Assembly: GCA_023525715.1 (NCBI GenBank)
Contig: CM042009.1
Coordinates: 132,132,711-132,196,710 of the forward strand
Length of the DNA stretch: 64,000 nt
Direction: 5' to 3'
Origin: Cichorium intybus
Taxonomy: Eukaryota > Streptophyta > Magnoliopsida > Asterales > Asteraceae
The position numbers and the translations under genes were made by a program. The notes under the pieces were generated by a model that saw only the letters and a program-made list of their open reading frames with translations, did not search any database and was not told the origin of the DNA. Of the stretch, positions 12,018 to 25,531 are shown piece after piece (the first letter of the stretch is position 1; the number at the start of each line of letters is the position of its first letter).

Positions 12018-12475
12018 GATATTCTAGGAACCAACTTCACATCGAGCACCCTAGAACTCCCAAACGGTCAACATTTTCGAAAAACCAAAAATTGAGGCCT
12101 CTAAAATGCTCAAATATAAGCCTAGTCGGAAAAAAAATCCGAAAAAACGACTTTTTTTTTGAAAAATTTGTACATGTGCAAAAAAAATTGTACATGTACA
12201 AACTTTTTTATACGTACATATTTTTTTACAAAACGCCTTAAATATGTGTTAGAAAGGCATCCATAAAAAAACTTGAAAAAAAGTGCACGTATAAAAAAGT
12301 TTTTTATATGTACAATTTTTTTTGCACATGTACACTTTCTTTCAAAAAAAAAATCATTTTTTCGGAAAAAAATTTTCAGCTCCCCAGCCCGTTTGAGCGT
12401 CTAAGAGGCCTATGGGACTGGTTTTTTGAAAAAATATCGGTTTGAGAGTTCTCGGGGTGAAGTTGTTATATATAT
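12018..12475. mobile_element. Foldback MITE-like element with arms of about 220 bp
   Basis: The left end (GGAACCAACTTCACATCGAG and following) is matched in reverse by the right end (CTCGGGGTGAAGTTGTTATA). The arms continue inward through GAGGCCTCT/AGAGGCCT to TTGTACATGTGCAAAAAAAA and its inverse TTTTTTTTGCACATGTACA. The whole unit can fold into one hairpin. No coding sequence is visible. The flanks are AT repeats, so a target duplication cannot be judged. Confidence 0.75.
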
Positions 12476-12478
12476 AGA

Positions 12479-12647
12479 CGAGAAATTGTATTTGTTCCTA
12501 CTTTTTATTCCTACTCATGTTTCTATCCATGTGAAATTGTGACATGTGTCTTAAAATATTATTTATTTTATTAAATGTGACACTTGTCATAATTTCATAT
12601 AGGTAGGAACATGAGTTGGAATAAAAAGTAGGAACAAATACAATTTC
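12479..12647. mobile_element. MITE of about 170 bp with near-perfect 70 bp inverted repeats
   Basis: GAGAAATTGTATTTGTTCCT at the left returns as AGGAACAAATACAATTTCTC at the right. The match extends inward through CCTACTCATGTTTC / GGAACATGAGTTGG to GTGTC / GACAC. The short loop is AT-rich. TATATA lies on both sides, so the target duplication is ambiguous. Confidence 0.85.
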
Positions 12648-12657
12648 TCTATATAGA

Positions 12658-15318
<2,661 letters not shown>

Positions 15319-15862
15319 AAAAAGTCGTTATTTATTCGATAATGATGAACATTTTTAATCAACTACTAATCATCTCATAAAGTTTGAGAACTCAAATAAA
15401 CTAATTTTAGTAACAAAAATGAATAAAATGTTCTACGGATTATTTGGCAATTTAAGATTTTTAAAAAACTCCCAAGTAAATTTCAATTTAATGGAACCCA
15501 TAAAAATTATAAGTGGCCTGGACTAAGTGACTGTAGGCCTTAGGCCACCTCGCCCTTTTGTTTCCACATAGGCACATACTACAAATACAAGAGTTAATTT
15601 GCCCACTAGAATTTTATATATTAGCCCATATTATGCATAATTTTAGCACCGGTTCTGTTTTTACATAAGACCAATTTATGGACTGGTTCAAAATATATGG
15701 TTTTGGCAAGACTCGGTTCTAAGAGCTTTATGTTTCAAGAACCGGATATTATAACATAACGAATCTATAGCCACACGAGGGCAATTTTTTTGTCATATAT
15801 AACCATTTTCCCTTTATTTTTGCCCATTCAACCATTCTGACCATCACAATGATGGATAAGAT
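15319..15862. other. AT-rich intergenic DNA, nothing recognised
   Basis: I see no coding sequence, RNA gene or element end here. The last bases (15851-15865) are the start of the broken ORF described at 15851-17800. Confidence 0.5.
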
Positions 15863-15865
15863 TAA

Positions 15866-16516
15866 GAGTCTATTTGATACGACACAATTGAATAAACAAT
15901 ATATGGAATGAGCAAGGTAATGAAATGAATCATTATATCTTCATCGTCATGTTTGGTTGGTTCGAATGAATGAAATAAGTCATTCAAACATATTATTTGT
16001 TAATGATTTATAAAAATAAATAATGTAAATTTGATAAATAATGAAAGTATCTATAATCTAAGAAAAGTTACAAAATAAATAAAATATCTATAATCTAATA
16101 AAAGTACATGTTATGTGCTCTCTGAATAGTTGAAGAAAATATCTATAATCTAAGAAAAGTTACAAAATAACAAGAGCTAGATACAATACAATCTTAAAAT
16201 ATAAATATGATAAAATTTTATTTATTTTATAAAAATAAAAAGTTTATTTAAATGAACTTTTGAAATTCAAAAAAAATATAATATTTTTTGAAGATTATAA
16301 GAATAAAAAAATCAATTGTATTATATATCATTCAATTTTCTGGGGGAATGAAAAAAAAAACACCCCTCCTAGTTAAATGAAATTCGGTCCTAGAGAAGAA
16401 TCGCATTTTATGATAAATCTTTCATTTCATTTTTTCGAGCAAGCAAACACGATCTTTTTTATTCTACCGTGATGTTCTATTTCATTTTTTTCTTCGATTG
16501 TAAATCAAACGCTACC
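15866..16516. mobile_element. Tourist-like (PIF/Harbinger) MITE, TSD taa
   Basis: The left end GAGTCTATTTGATACGAC matches the inverse of the right end (GGTAGCGTTTGATTTACAAT). Similarity continues for over 100 bp, for example CATGTTTGGTTGGTTCGAATGAATGAAAT on the left against an inverse copy on the right. The trinucleotide TAA flanks it on both sides (15863-15865 and 16517-16519), as expected for Tourist elements. It interrupts a short ORF exactly in frame. Its right part was later copied by the tandem duplication (16813-17311). Confidence 0.75.
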
Positions 16517-17582
16517 TAATACCGCAATCGGTGCAAATATTCGACTGCTTAAAAGATTATTTAAATGGAATTGAACACTTAAAACACCTTGTGAGGTCCC
16601 TAATGATACGATTGAACAGTTAGAAAATGATGGAACACTTAAAACACCTTGTGAGGTCCCAAATGATACGATTGAACACTTGCAAAACGAAATATTACAA
16701 CAAGAATTATCACAAGGTTTATTGATTTTTTTAACGACAATCTATCATACTCCTACTCATACTTTAATCACCTTATAAACCACCTACTCATACTCCTACT
16801 CTAATCACCTTATAACGTAAATTTGATAAATAATAAAAATATCTATAATCTAAGAAAATGTACAAAATAAAGAAAATATCTATAAGCTAAGAAAAGTACA
16901 TGTTATGTGCTCTCTAAATAGTTGAAAAAAATATCCATAATCTAAGAAAAGTTACAAAATAAAGAGAGTTAAATACCAAAAAAAATCTTAAAGTATAAAT
17001 ATGATAAAAAATTTATTTATTTTATAAAAATAAAAAGTTTATTTAAATGAAGTTTTGAAATTTATACAAAAAGATTAATACTTTATGAAGATTATTAGAG
17101 TAAAAATAATTTAATTGTATTATATATTATTCAATGTCCTGGGAATGAAAAAAACACCCCTCCCCGTTGAATGAAATTCGGTCCAAGAGAAGAATCGCAT
17201 CTCATGATAAATATTTCATTTCATTCCTTCGAGCAAGCAAACACGATCTTTTTTTATTCTGTCGTAATGTTCTATTTCACTTTTTTCTTCGATAGTAAAT
17301 CAAACGCTACCTAATACCTCAATCGGTGCAGATATCCGACTGCTTAAAAGTTTATTTAAATGGAATGGAACACTTAAAACACCTTGTGAGGTCCCTAATG
17401 ATACGATTGAACACTTGGAAAACGATAGAACACTTAAAACACTTTGTGAGGTCCCTAATGATACGATTGAACACTTGCAAAATGAAATATTACAACAAGA
17501 ATTATCACAAGGTTTATTGATTTTTTTTAACGTCAAATCGATCATACTTCTACTCCTACTGTAATCACCTTACAAACCACCT
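16021..17582. repeat. Tandem duplication with a period of about 792 bp
   Basis: Copy 1 runs 16021-16812 and copy 2 runs 16813 to about 17582. Each holds the right part of the Tourist-like MITE, the coding remnant with its 60 bp repeats, and part of a SINE. The junction at 16812/16813 lies inside SINE sequence, so the duplication happened after both insertions. Confidence 0.88.
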
Positions 17583-17660
17583 ATTCCCCCTAGTAGAGAT
17601 TGAACTCTCAACCTCAAGGTCAGCGAGGATGCCTTACCAATTGGCCAAGAGACTATTGGC
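17522..17660 (-). mobile_element. tRNA-derived SINE, 16 bp target duplication
   Basis: On the minus strand the head reads TTGGCCAATTGGTAAGGC (A-box-like) and GAGTTCAATCTCTACT (B-box-like), the two internal RNA polymerase III promoter elements. A short body follows and the tail is A-rich (poly-T at 17521 on the plus strand). The flanks CACAAGGTTTATTGAT (17506-17521) and CACAAGGTTTATTAAT (17661-17676) match at 15 of 16 positions, a typical target duplication made by LINE machinery. A truncated copy of its tail half lies at about 16733-16812 because of the tandem duplication. Confidence 0.8.
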
Positions 17661-17772
17661 CACAAGGTTTATTAATGGCCCTTACAAACACTACTAACGA
17701 TTTTGGCAATGATGAAAACGGCCTAGACTTTACAAAAAAAACTCCGGGGCACCACGAAAACAAATTAGATGA

Positions 17773-18090
17773 AGACAACGAAGACCATGATTATGACTGA
17801 AGTTAAGACAAATATTGCACTTTTATAAAAGAAAAATAATTTTCAGAGTTCATTCATTTTGCATTTGATAGTTAGAAATAATTAACTATTTGATTGGAGT
17901 AAAAATTATAAATTTTTTCTTTTTTATAAAGACAACAAAGACGATAAATATGACTAAAGGTAAGAGTGTAAGACATATATTGCATTTTTATAAAAGAAAA
18001 TTAAATTTCAGAATTCATTCATTTTGCATCTCATAGTTAGAAATAATTAACTATTTGATTGGAGTACAAATTATAAATTTTTTCTTTTTT
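17773..18090. repeat. Tandem duplication of about 158 bp
   Basis: 17773-17929 and 17930-18090 share AGACAAC(G/A)AAGAC, TATGACT(G/A)AAG, ATTGCA(C/T)TTTTATAAAAGAAAA and GTTAGAAATAATTAACTATT. The first copy overlaps the stop codon of the broken ORF, so the gene end was duplicated too. Confidence 0.85.
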
Positions 18091-18959
18091 GGCAAAACTA
18101 TTTTTTGTTTTAGGAAAAGTTTAGCGAATTAAGGTCAGGTTTGATAGCGGTTACAATCCGAACTCAAGACTGATTTGGCTCGGCCCCGATTTGGAGTCCG
18201 AGGACCGGTGTTCTAGACATCTACCCTTGTATACTTGGTTCTATCATTAGTTTTTTTTTTATATTTTTCTATTTTTTTTTTACTAAAATGATATCAAATA
18301 AATAGATGAAATAATCATTACTCATCTCTACATCCCCTTAACAATGTCAACTAGCCGAAACAGTCTAGAAATTGTGTATTTCGAACTTTACCAATTTGCA
18401 TATTTATTGACTAAAACAAAGACTCACATATTGATCCAAATCATGCAACACTACCACATAAAACTAGTTAAACAACCAACTCAAACTTTGCAATGTCAAC
18501 CTTTACCAAAATCGATGCAAACCGTCGATGTACTACTACTTCGATTAATCTTTGGTTTATCCTTGTTTTGTAAAGTTCTAATGGGATTCTGTCTGAGATT
18601 TTATCTGTTATTATATGGAGTTACCAATGATCTTTTAGTCAAACCGTATCGGATATTGTTACTAAAGATAGAGATTTCAAGTCTCACATGAGCCAAAATG
18701 TATATTTAGAAGTAGACATAAAATGTGTAACTAATTGTTCTAAAAAATATCATATGGAGTTGGTCGATAATCAGGACCGTTCTTAGAAAACCTATTGTTG
18801 GGTATTGTTCCCACTATTGAGCTTGCATGACCTCGCACCCTTCGTCACGGTCCACACCGGAAGGCCTGATGACACATCACAACCTTCACTTCATTTTTGT
18901 GGAGCATATTTACACAACTTAGTTGTCGAACTAGGATGAAGACTAAATAGTAGTATTTC
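18091..18959. other. Intergenic DNA before copia H, nothing recognised
   Basis: There are AT-rich blocks and one open frame (18344-18691) without recognisable domains. It looks like chance. The stretch at about 18790-18900 (TTGTTGGGTATTGTTCCCAC, CACGGTCCACACCGGAAGGC) is of unknown origin. Confidence 0.45.
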
Positions 18960-19107
18960 TGTTGGGAAATATTTTAATGGTTTATGCTTTGTATTTAGAA
19001 GATTTCAAGCGTTCTCGGTTTAGACCGAGATCAAGGAGATTTCGGTGAGTCTGGATTTCGGTGGACTTATGGTTGGGTTTAATGTCTCGATGGGCTTTTG
19101 TATTGGT

Positions 19108-19197
<90 letters not shown>

Positions 19198-19449
19198 AGG
19201 TTAGCCGTGAGTTAAAACAGAATTTGGAATAGTGAGAGAGCTGATAGAAATCGACAAGAGCATACTCATAGCAGCCGATTTATGAATCTTATGTACTTGA
19301 CAATTTGTTAATCAATTGCGTGTATTGAAGATTATTCGAGTTCTTGATCCTTATTATTAACTGTTTCATTGTCGTTACTTGATTAGGATTCCGCCTTAAT
19401 CTTGTAATTAGATTGATACTGTGTTAGATCTGAAGATTTGGGACTTACA
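18960..19449 (+). repeat. 5' LTR of copia H
   Basis: Starts TGTTGGGAAATATTTTAATGG and ends GGGACTTACA, both matching copia F in reverse. It is longer than the F LTR because of an internal (TA)n run. Confidence 0.85.
19115..19194. repeat. (TA)n microsatellite inside the copia H LTR
   Basis: A (TG)3 start runs into about 80 bp of (TA)n. The F copy of this LTR lacks it, so the repeat expanded after the two copies separated. Confidence 0.9.
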
Positions 19450-19451
19450 AT

Positions 19452-19464
19452 TGGTATTAGAGCC
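19452..19464 (+). other. Primer-binding site of copia H
   Basis: TGGTATTAGAGCC is the initiator tRNA-Met site TGGTATCAGAGCC with one C-to-T change, two bases after the LTR. Confidence 0.8.
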
Positions 19465-19734
19465 TTAAAATCGATATAAGGTTGTTTTGGTATCAATCGA
19501 TCTCAAAACAATTAATTGATTTTTGAAGTTTTTGGTGTTTCTGGGTTTCTTTTGGCGAAAAAAATTTACTGTTGTTGTTCATTGTGTTCTTCGCTAAATT
19601 GGAGATTATTTTTATTGAAAACGTTTTCGTTCAAATTACCGTTTTTGGGCGTTTTTCGGTTACATCTAGGTGTTTTCGGCGGCAATACAATAGTTCTCGA
19701 CGGCGAGTCATCAAGGTTCTCGGTGTAGCTAAGT

Positions 19735-19866
19735 TTTCGGTCAACAATTAGGTCAAACACCGACTTCGATCAGAGTTTTCGGTCAAACGTCTGACTTTCA
19801 GACTTTTCGGTCAACTTTGTTGATTTCGGTCAAGGGATTTCGGTCAAGGGTTTTTCGGTCAGTGAA
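19735..19866 (+). repeat. TTTCGGTCAA motif cluster in leader of copia H
   Basis: Six copies of TTTCGGTCA lie within about 130 bp, just upstream of the gag remnant. The spacing is irregular. Copia F has the same motif in the matching leader position. Confidence 0.75.
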
Positions 19867-19867
19867 G

Positions 19868-20202
19868 ATGAGAAAGCACTTGCTACTCTTACTATGGATT
19901 TGTCTCCTAACATTGCTCAAGGCTTTAGGGAATATAAATCTGCAAAGGCTCTATGGGAAGCCTTGATTGAAGTCTATGAAGGAAATGAAGACATGAAGCA
20001 AAGCAGGCAGGATTTGCTTCGTCAAAAATTCAACATGTTCAATCATGTCCTCGGGAGGCTCTTGAAGTACAACTGCAACGATTCATTACACTCACCACTG
20101 AAATGAGTACTGCTGGAATCATGTTATCTCATTCTGAGATAAACAAGAAGCTGTTGAACTCTCTTCCTAGGAACTGGGACATGAACGTTTCAGAGATCAA
20201 AA
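19868..20202 (+). pseudogene. Copia H gag, N-terminal part (cut by element G)
   Basis: This frame matches the copia gag family (Retrotran_gag_2/UBN2): DEKALATLTMDLSPNIAQGF, then SAKALWEALIEVYEGNEDMK and LLRQKFNMFNHV. A one-base shift near 20055 follows. The next frame carries the segment ending in SLPRNWDMNVSEIK, at which point element G is inserted. The normal first 50-60 residues of gag are missing upstream, apparently deleted. It continues at 29917. Confidence 0.8.
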
Positions 20203-22557
20203 TGAAACGACCCAAACTAATAATATAAATATGTAAAATAAGTTGTGCGTAATTTAAAGCTTTATGTGTATGTTTATGAAAAATTATGTTTGTAAGGGTA
20301 ATTTGGTCATTTGACCAAATACAGAAATTACTATGAAATTATATTTGAGTCCTTAGACTAAAATTGTAAGAATTATGGTTTCATGTGGCCAAACTTAATG
20401 TTGGTGTCAAAAGTCCAAGGAATGAAAGTTCAGGGGCTGTTGTGTCATTTCACAAAGATGGAAAATATAAAAATGAGAAAATATCTCATTAAAGATCATA
20501 GAATTCAGAAGAGAGTTCTAGAGGAGCTACGGGAGAAAATTCGGGAGAGCAGACCTTCGAGAATTCTTGAAGCATTAAAGAAATCAAGCTTGGAATTGGA
20601 AGCTTCAAGCAAAAACTAAGGTTAGTAATCAAATTTCTAGCCTCACTCCTTGTGTGTTCTTCTCGGGAAGAACCAGAAACTGAAATTTCAGTTAAGGTTC
20701 AAATGGTTCAAGTGAATCAAACACTCCAATTAGTTCAAATCATCATAGAAAACAAGATATAACCATTGATCTTGGTTAAATTTCAAGAAGTGGGTTTTTA
20801 GCTCAAGAACCCTAGAAATGGGTTTATGAGTTTGAAACTGATTTCAAACGATTTAGTAAGCTCAAAGAGTCATAAAGAGTGTAAGAAATCAGTTCCATGC
20901 TTAAAAATTCATTAAAATGGTTTTTGGTATTAAAACGGGTGTTACGGGAAAATTTCAAGTAAAAGGATGAAGCTGATGATTTATGGTTTAAAATTTACAA
21001 GTAAGTTGTTATTTAGGGCCTAGAAGTGACCCTAAGACGATTAAGTCAAGTATTAAGAACTTAATGTACGGACCTAGTGCAACTGCAGTTTGGAAAATTG
21101 CCAAATAAGGCATTACACTTTAAGGTCGCGACGCGACCATGACCCCCGTCGCGACGCGATGCGGCAGTGCAGGAAATGAAGTGAGTCTCCTGCCAAGTGA
21201 AGCTTGATTTTTGGACTTGATGCTAAACTTGTCCGTTTGACCTCAAATTTTGAACACAAGTCCAATATGGTCCAAAATGACACAGAAAATTGTCGGATTG
21301 AAAATACGACATTCCGAGGGTACTGTAGTAAAATACGTATAATGTACGACTTAATTAAAGTTGGTCATTTTAAAGTTATATAACTGTTATGACCAATGAT
21401 AGTATTACAAGAACTCTAATGAGTTATAGAGTCAATAGAAACAAATGTTAATGTATTATATATTAACTATAGGTGCAAGTCAAGCGATTGAGCAACATCG
21501 GAAGGGTAAAGAACCAAGAAACACTTAATCAACTCTTCAAGAACTATAAGGTGAGTACATGAGATATTTTTCCCATTTTGGGGTACATGGCAAGTAAGTA
21601 TTTTCAGATTTCATATAATATTTTATGTGTGAAAATATATGCAAGACTGATATTTTCTAGCTTATTTGAAAAGTAAAATGCTACATTTGAAAGTATGACT
21701 TGGTCTATGAGTTAATTTTGTGAAAGTTGAGTTTAGTTTATAAACCATATATGTATGATTTCGGCAATAGCCTAAAATATGGTAAAAACATGTTTTAGTC
21801 AAAAGCTTGGCATTTGGACATTATGTGTACAAGTAATGTTTCAGTATGCAGAAAGTATTTTATATATGACTGGTATTTGTAGCTAGCAATGTTAGTAAGG
21901 GAACTATGTTCCACCTACCCGGGTTAGGTAAGGAGTCTACTAGGGAAAAGCCCCTTAGCGAAGTAGATTGCCTAAGCAACTTCTACCGTGAGGATTGATC
22001 CGTTCTTTCTAGCTGTAGAGACTTGGGGTATCACTTATGGTGATTAAGGCCCTAAGTATAAAAATCCAGCAAGTTTATAATACCAGTCAAAGGAAGTATG
22101 AAAGAAGCTATTTTTGCAAAGTATGATATGAAATGATTTTGAAAAATAAAGAGTTATAGTATGTAAATACTATAAAGTTTTGGTAAATGTTTATGTTGTA
22201 AATTTTTATAAAAGATTGGAAAAAGAAAGTAAATGTTGAGTCTAAAACTCATATAACTCACGAGACATTTTTGTCTTACGTATTCTATTTTTATGCCATG
22301 TATTCCTGGTCTAGGTACGAAGGTGTACAATAGTTGAAGTTGTAAAATAAGTCCTAGAGTGTGAAGGAGTGGAGCTGGATACAGCTTCCATGTATTGGTA
22401 TTGATTAATCCTTTCCCTAAAACTTTATGGTTGTATGATATGTAAATTTGTAACACCCTTGTAGTATTTAAACAAATACAATGTTTTTTGTTAAACCGTA
22501 TTTTGTAAAATATGTTCTTATGTAATATAGATGGTTTGTAAAAGTTGGGGCGTTACA
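20203..22557 (+). repeat. 5' LTR of element G
   Basis: Starts TGAAACGACCC and ends GGGGCGTTACA. It holds a CG-rich pair, GGTCGCGACGCGACC and CGTCGCGACGCGATGCGGC, at about 21123-21163. The short open frame at 20383-20619 lies inside the LTR, has no known domain and is not conserved in the 3' LTR, so it is not called a gene. Confidence 0.95.
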
Positions 22558-22560
22558 AGT

Positions 22561-22573
22561 TGGTATCAGAGCC
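22561..22573 (+). other. Primer-binding site of element G (initiator tRNA-Met)
   Basis: TGGTATCAGAGCC starts three bases after the 5' LTR and is a perfect match to the usual plant tRNA-Met site. Confidence 0.93.
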
Positions 22574-22942
22574 ATAGTTTAAGCGAATTAGGATTGGATC
22601 ATTCCACTCCTAGGCTTAGACTTGTGAAGTAGGGAGTTAGTGTGAGTTATATAGTTTCATTATGTCTTAAGGAATTAAGACATTGTGTGTTAATAGAATT
22701 ATATGAGTATATTATTGAGTAAAAATAACTAGTTATACCAGTGAACAGTGGAACTGAGTGGAAGCATTGGGAACAACATGTGTAGGTGATTATGGTAATA
22801 TGGGCCCGTATTATCATAATCACAGGACACGTATTGAGCCTAGTGTAGCCACTAGGGAATACTGGGAAAATGGTGGAAGAAGTAGTAAGCTAATATTTAT
22901 GACATATTATGAAATACTAAAGTATTGGAATTTTATAGCAAA

Positions 22943-25528
22943 ATGCGAACTAGAAGTGGCCAGGGATCTTATGCGGAAAATCCAGGTCCTAATCCAAGGC
23001 CTCCTATTCCTCACCGACTGCCCCAAGCCGATGATGAAGGCAATGCTAGGGGTGATCTTGATCCACCTCCAGTGACATTGGAGGCAATTCAGAAATTATT
23101 GCATGACTCGCAAGCACAAACAAGACAGGAAATGACACGTCTTTTGGATGAACGGCTAGGCGAAAAGTCTAAATCGCAAAGTGAAGATAGTGTGAAAAGT
23201 GTAGCTCCGGAGGGTACTAACCCAACTCAGATCTCTTCTTAGGGAGATTCTTCTTCCAAATCGCAGCCAGAATTCAAGACTAAAGGAGTGTGTACTTTTA
23301 AGGACTCTATGTCCTGTCGGCCTAAGGAATTCAACGGGGAGATGGACCCGAAAATAACTATTCGGTGGGTGACTGAAATGGAGCAGGTTCTTCGGATCTG
23401 CCGTTGTGAAGAGGATATGAAGGTAGGATTCGCTTCTCAAATGTTAAAGGCCGAAGCCCTTAATTGGTGGAACACTCTTCGCCGAACAAAGGGAAGTGAG
23501 ATTGTGGATGCATTTTCTTGGGAGGAGTTTGTTAACCGATTGAAAGAAAAGTTTTGCTCAGCTAGGCACCGAGAGAATTTAGTCAACGAATTCTTTGCTC
23601 TTACAAAAGAAAAGCAGACCGTTAATGAATACACCAAGAAGTTTTGTGAGATGTTACCTTTTCTGGAAGATACATTACCTACTGAAGCTGGGAGAATAAA
23701 TCGTTATGTCAATGGGTTACCGGGGGACTATTCATTGGAGGTTAGTAAGGCTATTACTCTTGATGAAGCCATTAAATCTGTAGCTAGAGTTGAAAGTATG
23801 ATAAAGAAGAAGGCTAAGGAACGTCAAGCTCTTGGGGAGAAAGGAAAGTCTTCAGGAATCTCTGGAGCGAGTAAGAAGAGTCGCTTTTCATCAGGATCTT
23901 CTAGAAAAAGTGAAGCCAAAGAATGCAAGAAGTGTGGAAAAATGCACGGTGGTGAATGCAAGAAAGGTACTAGTGGGTGCTTCAAATGTGGTCTTCCAGG
24001 CCACCAAGCCAAGGATTGCAAGGTGAAGGATATTAATGAAGTGGAGTGCTATGGTTGCCATGAAAAAGGCCATTATAGTATCAATTGCCCAAAGAAGAAG
24101 AACGAGATGTTGGTTTCTACAGCAAGTAATAAAAAGACTGAGCCAGCAAAGACTAAAGGAAGAGCTTTTCAGATGACTCTTGAAGAAGCCAAGGAGGATC
24201 AGGATGTGGTAGTAGGTACACTAATTGTAAACTCACAACCTGCTTATGTTCTTTTTGATTCTGGAGCACATTTTTCTTTTGTGTCCCATGAATTTAGTAA
24301 GTGTCTAAACATACCAATGAAACCCTTAGATGATACCTGTATCATAGAAGTCGCAAATGGAGAATTAGTTACGGTACGTCATGTGTATGAGAAATGTCCG
24401 ATTGAGATTAATGGACGAATTTTAAAAGCAAATTTGCTGCCTATCGGGATCAAGGGTTTTGATATTATTATTGGGATGGATTGGCTCGGAGCTAATAATG
24501 CTAAGATTCTTTGTGGGAAACGAATAGTATCGATCAAATTGCCTGATGGTAGCAAAGCTTACATGTATGGGGAACGACGAAAGAATATGCAAAGTCTTAT
24601 CTCTGTTATTAAAGCCCGTAAATGCATCCATAAAGGGTGTGAATCATTTATCGCTTATGTGATGAATGGGAAGAATGAGAAGCAGAAGATGGAGGACATA
24701 AAAGTGGTCAATGAATTTCCTGAAGTGTTTCCTGATGACCTACCTGGTTTACCACCCATTAGGCAAGTTGAATTCCGCATTGACCTTGTTCCTGGAGCAA
24801 GTCCTATTGCTCGTGCGCCGTATCGTCTTGCTCCTACAGAGATGAGAGAATTCATGTCACAGTTGCAAGAACTTCTTGACAAAGGGTTTATCCGTCCCAG
24901 CTCTTCTCCTTGGGGAGCTCCAGTGTTGTTTGTCAAGAAGAAGGACGGTACTATGCGTATGTGTATAGATTATCGTGAGCTTAATAAAGTGACAATCAAG
25001 AATCGATATCCTTTACCGCGAATTGATGATTTATTCGATCAGTTGCAAGGAGCTAGTTATTTTTCTAAAATTGATCTTCGTTCTGGATATCATCATGTAC
25101 GGGTGAAAGATGAAGATGTTTGCAAGACTGCTTTCCGAACTCGTTATGGTCACTATGATTTTTTAGTGATGCCATTCGGCCTCACTAATGCCCCAGCTGT
25201 GTTCATGGACCTTATGAATAGGGTCTGCAAACCTTTTCTTGACAAGTTCGTTATTGTTTTCATCGATGACAATTTAGTCTACTCGAAAAGTGAAGCGGAG
25301 CACGAAGTGCATTTACGTGAGGTGTTGTGTACTCTGAAGAATGAACAGTTATACGCGAAGTTGTCAAAATGCGACTTGTGGTTGCGGGAAGTTCAATTTT
25401 TAGGTCATGTTGTTTCGGCTGAAGGCATTAAAGTTGATCCAGCAAAGATAGAAGCGGTGATGAAGTGGGAGCCACCGAAAACACCTACAGAAGTTAGGAG
25501 TTTTCTTGGATTAGCCGGTTATTACCGA
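22943..25528 (+). pseudogene. Element G gag-protease-RT (gag-pol polyprotein, first part)
   Basis: The likely start is ATG 22943 (MRTRSGQGSY), a common start for Tekay gags; the upstream ATG at 22925 is in the same frame. TAG at 23240-23242 interrupts the gag N-terminus. From 23288 the frame is open for 747 codons. Residues 22-115 are the capsid domain (Retrotrans_gag). Residues 213-224 (CKKCGKMHGGEC), 231-244 and 254-267 are three zinc knuckles. Residues 323-328 hold the protease motif FDSGAH. RT runs from about 500, with KIDLRSGYHH and the catalytic FIDDN at 658-662, where relatives have FIDDI. The frame stops at TGA 25529-25531 in AGYYR*FI, where relatives have Arg, so CGA has probably become TGA. 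Confidence 0.93.
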
Positions 25529-25531
25529 TGA

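Larger units (their letters stand above)
15851..17800 (+). pseudogene. Unidentified short ORF broken by MITE, SINE and duplication
   Basis: I do not recognise this product. Coding starts at ATGATG 15851. After removal of the MITE and one TAA, the frame continues at 16517 without loss of phase (MMDKIN...TAIGAN). Next come two 20-residue repeats, TLKTPCEVPNDTIE(Q/H)L(E/Q)N, encoded by 60 bp repeats at 16575 and 16635. The segment ending LQQELSQGLL follows, then the SINE. Beyond the SINE (from 17661) the frame resumes LLMALTNTTNDFGNDENG and ends in an acidic tail, DEDNEDHDYD, with TGA at 17798-17800. Copy 1 also has a TGA near 16572 where copy 2 has GGA. It could be a host gene fragment or part of an unrecognised transposon gene. 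Confidence 0.45.

Noticed and set aside
17590..17660. Possible tRNA gene on the minus strand
   Set aside because: A- and B-box-like motifs are present, but no cloverleaf or anticodon arm fits. The A-rich tail and 16 bp target duplication show it is a SINE.
18344..18691. 115-codon open frame before copia H
   Set aside because: Basic, Leu-rich composition in AT-rich DNA, no domain, no neighbouring signals.
20383..20619. 78-codon open frame in the 5' LTR of element G
   Set aside because: The corresponding part of the 3' LTR carries changes without sign of coding constraint, and it lies in LTR sequence.
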